Assembly: GCF_040807025.1 (NCBI RefSeq)
Contig: NC_090953.1
Location: 23,606,997-23,670,996 of the forward strand
Direction of reading: 5' to 3'
Origin: Struthio camelus
Lineage: Eukaryota > Chordata > Aves > Struthioniformes > Struthionidae
DNA: 64,000 nucleotides
In this document: in pieces, positions 23,911-33,900 of the stretch
Numbering within the stretch: position 1 is the stretch's first letter
Layout: every line of letters starts with the position of its first letter
Notes under the pieces: model-generated
The model's input: only the letters and a program-made list of their open reading frames with translations
The model's database searches: none
What the model was told of the DNA's origin: nothing
Made by a program: the position numbers and the translations under genes

Positions 23911-26900
23911 TTCTTTTACTGGGGGAACTCCTTAAGCTATAATCACTTAACTGTGGCTCGAAACTCTCTGGCATGATTTGCAGCTGAAAGTTTTCTCTTT
24001 TTAAAAATACAGTGCTATGAAAATCAGTTCTTCCCCCTCTTCTCCATGCTCGGGCTGAAGTGTGGGGGTTTTCTGGGCAGGAGTTTTACTAGCAAAACTT
24101 TCCCAGCCACCTGCTTGTGGGCAAGACACGAATGTGCGTAATGAATGGATTTGCCTTCTTCCCCCATCATGCAAAGAGCGGGGAAGACCGTATGGTGAAA
24201 TCACAGCAAAAAAAAGCCTATCTCAAAAATACATGAAAACCAGGCGCCGAGACTGGCGGCCCTTCTGGGGAATGAATATGGTCAGCACAGGGCTGAACAA
24301 TGGGGCCGGAAATCACAGGTTTCACAATGAACGTGGGCCGTATTTGTAATGCAGGAAAGCAATTCAGCTAGCTCTACACCCTTTTCCCAGCCACCGATTT
24401 CAGGCTGGGTCTGCTCTGCCCTTGGCAGGGTGCTAGGCCAGTCCAGGGATGCGGCTGCTTCACTGTTCTCCCCACCAGAACAGCTCAACTTCCAGGAACA
24501 CGCTGAGAAAAGTGACGGAAGTTAGTCCCTTTTTGGCCTGTTCCCTTCTGTGCTGGGAGAAAGAAGCGTGTGGTGAGCACCAGGATGTGAAGGGTGAGCA
24601 GACTGGCTGGGAAGAGAGTTGGCCAGTCCAAAGCCTGTTATAAATCACTGCTTTCCTCAAAGATTCCCAGCCGCAGGCCCCTGAGAGATACAAACAAGGG
24701 TGGGGATTTTCCGGGGAAGCTGGGATTTCTCCAGGGTTGAGGGTGTTTTCGCCGAACACCCACCAAGACTCATGCAGAAACCCTCGCTCCTGCTTGGGAC
24801 CGAGGGGGATGAGCTTGGTGGCCCACTGCGACCTCGGGAAATGAGTTGGCGGGAGCCGGCACGGGAACATCCCGTCGCCGCCGCTGCCGTGCACTTTGGC
24901 TCCCGCTCGGGTGCGGGTGCTGGCCCGCTGCCTCCTCATTGCAGCTGTGCTGCAGGGCCGTGCTGCGCCGCCCGCCTGGCCTGGCCGTGGTCCCTCACCC
25001 GGCCACTTGGCCGGGTGCTAACACAGCGCTGCGACTGTTCGTCCTGCTTGCGGGCTCGGGTTTGCCAGGACGAGAAATACGCCATGGGCTGGGCATTTCG
25101 AGGTGATTTCCCCCTGGCCGGGCCAGCGTGCTGCAGCTGCGGCGAGGCCGGGGCCCAGCCGTGCCTGGAAAAGGGGATGCAGCGGTGTCATATCGGAGGT
25201 GCAAGTCCTGGGTGATTTACCGGGGAAGGTGTGAAGGGGCTGGGCAGTTAGTCACGCTACTTGCTAGGTAGGTGATGTGCAAGAGGAAAGTCCCCCACGC
25301 TCCTAGTGTGGGTGGAAAGTGAGAGCGCAACACCCACAGTGAGCGGCTAAAAACAGCCCAGGAAATACCACGGCCCTCTTTCAGTATAAGGAAACCACGC
25401 CAGTGGGACCCTCCTCCTCGTGAACAGCCAGTGAGATGGGGAGAAGGCGACCCGGAAGGGGAGCGACTTTCTGTTCAGCTCATCTGAAAATGATAGGGGC
25501 TCTGTCTGACTCCCGCAGGTGTCAGAGTCAAAGGGGAAGACAAATTGCTGCTGGCAGAGGAGTTTTGAAATGCCTCTTTCTATCCCTGTTGATTTTTCAG
25601 CCCTGTTGTGACCTTCCCAGACACCTGAGGTGGCTCAGCAGATATCCAGCCTGTGATTCAGCCAGCAGGCAGTTTGCATTGTAATCCATTTGTGTTTGAT
25701 AATGTCCCATATCCCAGACAGCACAGCTGCAGGAATCCAGCTGGGACCATGAGCCGTGTGAGTGGGCAGTCAAAACCTTAGTCTTGAGTGAGTGAGTCAC
25801 CTTCACTGTGTATGTTCATCAACCTTCTTCTCTCATTCCCTCTCTCCGTTGGCTCCAGTAGGAGCCGAGTGCAGCTGGTACTATCAGCTTTGCCTTAGGA
25901 TGTGAGACTGTGACAGCTGCTGGCCTCACCAGGCTCTTCTGCCAACCTCAGCAGCGCGTCAATGTGGTGGTGGTGAGCCTGGAGCCACCATGTAGCATCC
26001 ACCACACCATAACAGCACAACACTATGGCCTCCTGCTGCCTCCCTGATCCCCCTCCCCATTGCAGAGGGAAGTGTATAGGGTGCAGGGTTGGCTGAAGGC
26101 AAACATATGCAGGGGATCCCATTGCGTGAGTTACCTGCTCAGCTTTGAACATCATGGGAGATCCCATGATAGGAAGTGGATGGAGCCCCATCTGTGCTGC
26201 GATTGCTGTTGTGTTGGGGTGTAGCGCAATGGAGCAGTGGTGTTGGTATGATGATTGGGGGAGGATTGACACCCCTGAGTTTTTGCACACCTCCCTAACC
26301 CATTTCCTGCCCTGTTCTTCTATCAGAGACCCCCCCACCAACCGCGTTCCTGCACATGGACTTGCAGCTTGCAAGTCGTAACCACTTGTTTCCTTTCCAA
26401 GTAGCATGCTCAGGGGCTATCTTAGAGCAGGACTGAGCCTCTGCATTTCCTTTTTGCTTCTTCTGATCTTGCAAGGTTGACAGAAGCCTGGAGGAGGGTG
26501 CCCCTAAAACTGGAGACCCTTTGGGGGCGTGGAGGTAGGAGGGTAGGACCTGTGCAGAGGATGTGGCATTGGAACCTTTGAAATGTGGGGCGGTAGGGGA
26601 AAACCCATAAGGTCACAGTCATGGAGCCCATGAGCTGGAGAGAGAGACGTGCAGAAGTGATGCACCCTTTGAAGCTCACAGAGGCTAAGATGCCCTCTTT
26701 GCTGCAGTCCTTGGTGGGGCTGGCGCTCCCCAAGGACTAGCCAAGTAGCTGAAAGCTGCCCAGGCATGGACTGGAGCACCATGCCATGGTCACCCATGCT
26801 GTGCAACTGCCAGCACGCATAGTGTTGACTGGGGACAACCTGCTGGGTAAGGCCTGGACATGGTTTGGGGACAGCCTGGCCCAGCAAACCTTCCCAGGGG

Positions 26901-27880
26901 CAGCCTGGACAAGGTACCCAGTGCTGTGAGAGAGGGCAGTGCAGCTGTGTGGCTGTGAGCCCTGCTGTGTCCCTTGGGTCGAGGTCCGTGTTCTTTACTA
27001 GCACTAGTAGCCAAAGCTGTTCCAGACCAACTCCCATTTCCACCGCCCTCAGGAGCGAAGGCAAAAGAAGGTGCCCAGGGCAGTGACAACGCAAAGGGTC
27101 AAGCACGGGAAGGGGAAAGGGTAGGACACACTCAGCAGCGGTGGTGGGATTGAGCCACCATGTCCTGGAGCTGCTCCAGGAGGACACACAGTGCCCTGGT
27201 GTGGAGCTGCTCACCCAGGCCAGGTGTCTCCATGCGAGCCGTGGCACAAGCCAAGAGGTGGCCGGGCCAGGAGAGGACCGAGCCGATATCCCAGGAGGGG
27301 GTCATAGCCTGTGCTTCAAGAAGGGACAGGGCCACGTCCCAAACGGTGACAGAGCGCCAGTGTCTCCGGCGACATTGCTCGGGGCAGGAGCGCCACCAGG
27401 CGACCGTGGGCCCTTCTCCACGCAGGCAGGCTTTGCTCCCGCTCCACCTGCAGAAGGTTTCATACTCGGATAATAATGATAGAAACCCTTGCTGGCTTCC
27501 TGCTGCTAGGCAGCGGCCACAGAGGTTTTTTTTTTGGCTGAACTTAAAGGCTTGATTGTGCGAAGCTCAGCAGAAAGAAAGGCTTTACATTAAAATGGTT
27601 TCCCGGGTCACAAAGAGGCAGCTTTTCTTTCGTTTCCTTACCAGGTCAACCGCTGTGTTGCGTTTCTTCTCGTTCAGCTAAGACAAACGCCATCCCCTTT
27701 CTGAACTTTAATAACATTCCCGTAATAAAGTGATTTTTCCTTCGAAACTTGCTGTAACCCCTAACAGAAACCTCTTTTTTTTTTTTTCCTCCCCCACATT
27801 AACCACAGAGGGGCACTTTTGCCCAAATTGCCTCTCCCCGTTTCAAAGCTACTGCAGCTCAGCACCACACAACCCTTCCT
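23911..27880. other. Intergenic DNA without a recognised gene
   Basis: Mixed GC content. I see no exon set, RNA gene or further interspersed repeat. A nuclear-receptor half-site TGACCTT (AAGGTCA on the other strand) is at 25609-25615, about 5 kb upstream of CYP11A1, and T-runs lie at 27525-27535 and 27775-27788. Confidence 0.5.
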
Positions 27881-27889
27881 CCTGTGGTT

Positions 27890-28500
27890 TGATCTGGGCC
27901 CCCCGTGTCCCCGCTCCCCCCCACGACCCCCCAGGGAACACCCAGGGCCCCCCCAAGGACCCCCTGGGACTCCCAGAACCTCAGAAACCTCTAGGGCCCC
28001 TCAGTGACCCCCCATGCCCCCAGGAACCCCAAGGTGCCCCCCCAGAAATGCTCTAGAGATACCCCAGGGGCCCCCCAGGGACATCCCAGGGCCCCCAGTA
28101 ATGCCCAAGAGACACCCCCATGGATGCCCCAGTGACACCTCCAGGGCCCCTCAGCAACCCCTGACACCTCCAGAGACCCCTGGGGACCCTCCAGGGACAC
28201 CATAGGGACCCCCAGAGCCACTAGGATCCCCAGAGACAACCCACAGCCCCAGCAATACACAAGAGACCCCTCCCAAGGACATCCCAGTGACACCTCCAGG
28301 GCCCCTCAGCCACCCTTGACAACCCCTGGGGACCCTCCAGAGACACCATAGGGACCCCTGGAGCCCCCAGGGGCCCCCAGAGACACTCCAGAAACCACAG
28401 GGTCCCTTACAGATCCCCAGAAACTTGGGGGACCCTCTAGAGACACCCCGGGGCCACCCCAGGAACCCCGATGGACTGTCCAGGGCCAACCCAGGGCCAC
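27890..28500. repeat. C-rich imperfect tandem array with ~154-bp duplication
   Basis: Degenerate CCCCAGGGACACC/CCCCAGAGACACC-like units. A larger unit is duplicated: the segment ending GTGACACCTCCAGGGCCCCT occurs with GACACCT at 28134 and again at 28288, a 154-base offset, followed both times by GGACCCTCCAGRGACACCAT. The minus strand is G-rich with many GGG runs. Open frames through it are repeat artefacts. Confidence 0.8.
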
Positions 28501-29400
28501 CACACAGACACAGCTTGACCAACACCATGTTTCTCTTCTGCCTTCTCAGCGTTTCCTTTCACCTGCTCATCCGAAGGGGCCATTGGGCCCCCGCGGGGAT
28601 CCCCCCCACCCCGTTTTCGGTCACAAGCACAGCCATTCCTGCCCAAGCATCCAAGGGGGGGCGTGACGATGGCCCGATGCTCCCCACGGTGTCACCGTCA
28701 TCATCTCTGACAGGGACAGAGACCCTGCAGCCCTGCGTGTCGCTGCCTGCTGGTAGTGGCCGGGCCTTACTGGGCCTGCTGGGAGGCGGCAACAAGACCA
28801 GTGTCATTAAAGAGAGGGGAAAAAGCAGCACTCAGCAGCAAGAGCCATTGGCCTGGCTCTGCGGGGCCACCAACTGCCTGGGTCTTCCTGGGGGAGAGTC
28901 ACTTCACCCCACCGCCTGCCTCGCCACGGCTGCCTTTGGGGTTTATTTCACTAGATGGCAGCCGATGCTCCCAAACCCAACTGTGCTGCTGTGCCAGGAT
29001 CTGGGGGACCGGCCGGCGTCCCCCTGGCATTGCCCCGAGGGGCGGCGTGGTCCTACACGAGAGCTGCAGGGCAGGGGAGGGAGGAGGCTGCGGGGTGCAG
29101 GAGGCCACCCGAAAGGGGGCCGTTGTGGCTACGGAGGTGAAGTACGTGGCAGGGTAAGGGCAGAAGGTAGGCACAGAAGAAACCCCACAGATGACGGGAG
29201 TGCACCGACTCACCCATCAAGCCAATGAGTTGAGCAGTCGTGAGCTTCTTCAAGCACGACCCAGGATATTTTGCACGTTTGGTGTGGGTCCTCCAGCTTC
29301 CAGCAGCTCCGGGCTAGACGCACATTGCTCTTGTCACCCCACGCACCCCTGTCTCGCGAGCACCTCAAACCCCACTGTTTCCCCCCCTTGCTCCCTTTGC
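28501..29400. other. Intergenic spacer between two tandem arrays
   Basis: GC-rich sequence without recognisable exons. Overlapping open frames on both strands (for example 28425-29228 +) show no domain. Confidence 0.45.
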
Positions 29401-29968
29401 CCCATGGGCATCAGGACCACTTCAGCCCCACTGTTGACACCGGGACCACCCCATGGGCATTGGAACCAACCCAGCCCCACTGCTGATGCCAGGACCACCG
29501 CACCAACACCAGGATCACCCCAGCCCCACTGCTGATGCCGGGACCACCCCACGAGCATCAGGACCACTGCAGCTGCACCACTGACACCGGGACCATCCCA
29601 CTGACACCAGGACCACCCCAGCCCCACTGCTGATGCTGGGACCACCCCACGGGCATCGGGATAATTGCAGCCCCACCACTAACACAGGAACCACCCCACG
29701 AGCATCAGGACCACTCCAGCCCCACCACTGACGCCGGGACCACCCCACGGGCACCAGGACCACCCCAGCCCCACTGCTGATGCCAACACCACCCCATGGG
29801 CATTGGGACCACTCCAGCCCCACCACTGATGCCGGGACCACCCCATGGGCACCAGGATCACCGCAGTCCCACTGCTGACACCAGGACCACCCCAAGGGCA
29901 CCGGGATGACCCCAGCCCCACTTCTGATGCCGGGACCACCCCTTGGGCACAGGGACCACCCCCATCCC
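29401..29968. repeat. 49-bp minisatellite, about 11 copies
   Basis: Repeating unit of 49 bases beginning GGACCACCCCACGGGCACCA and ending CCCCACTGCTGATGCCG, with 10-20% divergence between copies. Because 49 is not a multiple of 3, all frames stay open across it on the minus strand, producing spurious Gly/Trp/Val/Ser-rich frames. It ends about 0.65 kb upstream of the likely CYP11A1 transcription start. Confidence 0.93.
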
Positions 29969-30597
29969 AGGCTGACTGAGGTCTGCCCCTTCCCATAACT
30001 CACTAGATCACTTCAAACTTTAATTTTGTTAGTTATTATGCGCTCAGGGGCCAAGCCGCGGCATGCAGAGCTAGTGCCGGTGTGATCCCTAGCGGTCGGC
30101 GCCAAACAAAACACTTACAACATGTAAGTCTGTTACGCTTGGGTGCCGGTTTCCACCCGAGTGCTTGCAAGAGCATTTGCACTTGCTGGCGTTCAGCGTG
30201 CCGCCTCTCAGCATCCTTCCTCAGGGCCTGCGGATAACCACGCTGCTCTTGGGAGCTTTATAACTGCTGGAAAACCGCACCCCCTCCTCCGGCAGAGGTG
30301 ATGAGAGAGGAACTCGTGCTCCTCCCAGGTGCCAACCCCAAAATAAAGCTGCCGGCCCTCCCGTGCCTGCGCCCGGCGTCTCCCAGCCGAAGCAAACGGC
30401 AGGTTTTCGGCACTCTCCTCCGCTGACCCGTTGCTCGAGCGCGAGAGAGGCACCTGCCGCCCGCCGGGACGGGAGCGGGCAGCCTCCTCCCCGGCGTGCC
30501 TGCCTCCCCGCTGAGCTCCAGCGCACCGTGACTCAGGAGGAGGAGGCGGGCACGGCGGCGGGCAGAGCCGGCTCCTCGCTCCCTAGGGAGCTCCTCT
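29969..30597. other. CYP11A1: CYP11A1 upstream region
   Basis: Upstream flank, becoming CpG-rich toward the gene. TTTATAA is at 30257-30263 and a consensus AP-1 site at 30529-30535. No exon is seen. Confidence 0.5.
30529..30535 (+). promoter_or_regulatory. CYP11A1: AP-1 consensus site
   Basis: TGACTCA is a perfect AP-1 (TRE) heptamer about 170 bases before the CYP11A1 start codon. AP-1 control of steroidogenic P450 promoters is known in mammals; its use here is inference. Confidence 0.4.
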
Positions 30598-30626
30598 CCT
30601 TGACCCCGCAGCCAGTGGGATAAGAG
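30598..30626 (+). promoter_or_regulatory. CYP11A1: Putative CYP11A1 core promoter (SF-1-like core plus TATA-like GATAAGA)
   Basis: CCTTGA at 30598-30603 is the reverse complement of TCAAGG, the SF-1 (NR5A1) core, although the three flanking bases do not fit the full consensus. GGATAAGAG at 30618-30626 could serve as a weak TATA element. The spacing resembles mammalian CYP11A1 promoters, with a proximal SF-1 site just upstream of the TATA region. It would put the start near 30650 and give a 5' UTR of roughly 55 bases. Confidence 0.4.
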
Positions 30627-30705
30627 CGAGCCTGCGGGGCAGCCCGCCGGCAGTCCTCCGCCGCCCGCTGCCGCCCGGTCTCGGGCGCTCTGCCGGCCGC
30701 ACGTC

Positions 30706-30977
30706 ATGTTGGCCAGGGTTGCGCCCAAGCCCGGCGCCTTGCGGAGATACGCTCCGAGCCCGGACGGGCAAGCGGCGGGCTGCCTCCGGGTGCACGTGGC
30801 GGCCAGCGAGCTGCCTTCTGCTCCGTCCCCAGCCACGGCGGTTCGGCCTTTCAACCAGCTCCCGGGCAACTGGAAGACCGGCTGGCTCAACCTGTACCGC
30901 TTCTGGCAGGAGGGCGGCTTTCACAACATCCACAACATCATGGCCCGCAAGTTCCAGGAGTTTGGTCCCATTTACAG
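30706..30977 (+). CDS. CYP11A1: CYP11A1 exon 1
   Basis: Starts [17 protein letters not shown] (basic, targeting-like), then [20 protein letters not shown] and QEFGPIY. Donor CAG|GTAAGG, ending in phase 2. Confidence 0.96.
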
Positions 30978-33900
30978 GTAAGGTGCTGAGTGGGGTCTCC
31001 TCTGAGCCGTGGTTTGTCCCACTGCCAGCTGCTTGGAGCCAGTCCGAGTCAGAAGGTCGGGGACCTTAAGGGATTCCCAGCTCTGCCCTGGGCCCCTCTG
31101 GGTCCTTGCTGTGCCCGTGACTCCTCTCCTGCCCTGGCCCACCAGCTGGTTAGGCAGGAGGCTGCAGAGGGCAGGAGGTGTCTGCATGAGTGTGCAGCAC
31201 CCAGCACGGGGAGAGGTGGGAGTCCTTGCACCGCACAGGGGCTGCGGGTGCTCATGCAGTGCAAAGGGGCCACAGCAGGGTCTGCAGAGGTTCAGCTAAT
31301 GCCTTGTGGGTGCAGATGATAGGAAGGATGTTAGGAGGAAGCAGAAGCAGGGCTGGAGAAGGTCTCTATGCCCCCTCCACTGCCCCTCTGATCTCTGTAG
31401 GTTGCAGTACCAACACCCTCAGGTAGATGGGCTGAAAGAGGGACATTAGCTGCATTAGCACTGGCATGTTCCCTGATGCCCCAAGCAAGGAACGACACTG
31501 TTCAGGCATACATTTTGACCCAAGGGTATGGGGCACATCTGTCAGAGGTGTAAATCAGAGTAGCTCCAAAGATAGCCAGGGCATTGCATTGGTTCAGGTC
31601 AGCCACAGCTTTACGTTGAAATCCTGCTCTCTCCTGACTCCTTAAAAATCTTCCTCTGGGCCAAATTCCTCCCTGAAGGATTTAACTCAGGGAGGTCTCT
31701 GCCCCAGCACCTCCAGCTGTGCTTGCCGGAGCCCTGAGGGCTGGATCCTGGCTGGTGCTGAGCAGCTGTGCTTGAGTCCATAGGCAGGGCAGCTGGGGGG
31801 TGTCATGAGGTGACCTGCGGATTTGGGGAGGTGGGTATGACAGTCACATTGCAAACGGAGGGGCTGCAAACCCTGACATGGACCCAGGCAGGAGGTGGTG
31901 TTCATATGCCTGATCTTGTCTCGACCATTGCAGGGAGAAGCTGGGTGTCTATGAGAGCGTGAACATCATCAGCCCCCACGATGCTGCCACACTCTTCAAG
32001 TCTGAGGGCATGCTGCCAGAGAGGTTCAGCGTGCCACCGTGGGTGGCTTATCGGGATTTCCGCAACAAGCCTTATGGCGTGCTCCTCAAGTGAGTGAGGA
32101 GGTGGGGAAGGCTGGTGAGGGACACTTGGGGGAGTGCAGCCTCACCTGGCCAGCAGGTTCCCTCCTCACCCCTGGAAATGGGGACCACTTGCTCTGCTCA
32201 AGAGCCCTGCTGGGACCCACCAGGGTAGAAACACCTTGGCACACGGGATGGTAGGATGCCAGAGCACCGGGATGGTGGCTGGGGGCATCAGAGGGCCCCA
32301 GGTGGCACTGACTTTGGGGGAACGGGTCATGGGTGCCCTATGAGGACAGAGGGAGGAACGGGGAAGCAAGTGCCTGCTGCTCCTGAGAGCTCTCCCTTGT
32401 GTCTCACAGGACGGGGGAGGCCTGGCGCTCGGACCGCCTGACCCTGAACAAGGAGGTGCTGGCGCCGCATGTCATGGACTGCTTCGTGCCCCTGCTGAGT
32501 GAGGTCGGGGAGGATTTTGTGCAGCGGGCCCGAGCACAGATCAAGAAGAGCGGCCGGGAGCGCTGGACGGCCGATTTCACCAACGAGCTCTTCCGCTTTG
32601 CCCTGGAGTGTGAGTGCTCTGGACCTCTGACGCAGCCAAAACCTGGGCTGAGCTTCTCTGGGAGAGATGTTCCCTCTGAACTGTGCCTTTCCATGGTGCC
32701 TGACACAGGCAATGTGATGCATTTCCCCCAGTCTCCTCCTCAGAATGGCCAGACGTGTTTCTGCCCCAAGAACTTAGGGTCTAGAGGGACGTGCTCTCTG
32801 CAAACATGGGTGCTGTGTGGAGGGGTTAGTTCCCCACTCCAGGATGGACATTACACCTTTCTTGGCTTCACACAAGATCCAGCTGAGACTTTTACAGCTG
32901 GACAGCTCTTTATCATCTACGGGAGGGTCATCAACTGCTAGCCCTGCTCTGCCCCATAGGGGATGCCTCCATGGTCTTGTGAAGCCAGAGGATGTAAGAG
33001 GACAGGCCAGGGGACCCCTTAGCTGTGGAAAGGCTGGAGGCAGCCCTCACAGGGCAGGAGGGCCCTGGGAGGCTGCAGGGGGATGGAATCGGGCTTGCCA
33101 GAGGGCCTAGGCCCCTCACTTGTGCTGTGCTTGCAGCTGTGTGCCACGTCCTGTACGGGGAGAGGCTTGGCCTCCTGCAGGACTTTGTGGACCCTGAGGC
33201 ACAGCACTTCATTGACGCCGTGACCCTCATGTTCCACACCACCTCGCTCATGCTCTATGTCCCGCCGGCTTTGCTCCGCCGCCTCAATGCCAAGACGTGG
33301 CGGGACCATGTCCAAGCGTGGGATGCCATTTTCACGCAAGGTGAGTGTTCCTCCTCCTTGCACCTCCATGCTGGGAGCGCCAGCCCTGTGTGTTGCCTGG
33401 GGAGGGGGGACAAACTCGAGAGCCTATCCTCATTGGACCTGCATGGAAACCTTCTCCTGGGGCCAGCTGCCCAGCTCAGGGACTGCATGGAGACTGCAGG
33501 GCCACCAAGGCTGGGAAGGCTTTCCGAGAGGGATCTACCCAACAAGAGCTAGTGGGGTTGGAACAACTGGCAACCACCCGGGAGAGATGAAGGGCACAGT
33601 ATGGGCATCACTTTGATGAGAACAGCAGATCCAGCTGTCCTGGAGGGGATTGTGGGATCAGAGAGATTTTGGCACCTGCTAAAAACCTCCTGCAGGGTGT
33701 ATCACCTTAGGGACCTAAGGTGCCTCACCTTACCTTCACCACCCATCCTCTTGTGCCCGCCCAGCCAGTGCTCTGCTGCAAGGGCAACTCCAATGGAAAA
33801 GCCACCTCTGGTCTGGGGGGCAGCAATCTCCTACGGTGCATTTGGCACCTGCAGCACTAGCACCGTGCCTAGGGCACCTGTGGTCCTGCTTGGGCAGCTT

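Noticed and set aside
24700..25215. 171-codon plus-strand frame with many cysteines
   Set aside because: No conserved spacing, no splice signals, and overlapping frames on both strands; probably chance in GC-rich intergenic DNA.
27890..29968. Possible CRISPR array
   Set aside because: Units are contiguous and degenerate, with no constant repeat plus unique spacer pattern, and the DNA is vertebrate.
29334..30003. Gly/Trp/Val-rich minus-strand frames resembling a repeat protein
   Set aside because: The 49-bp unit is out of frame from copy to copy; these are translations of the minisatellite.
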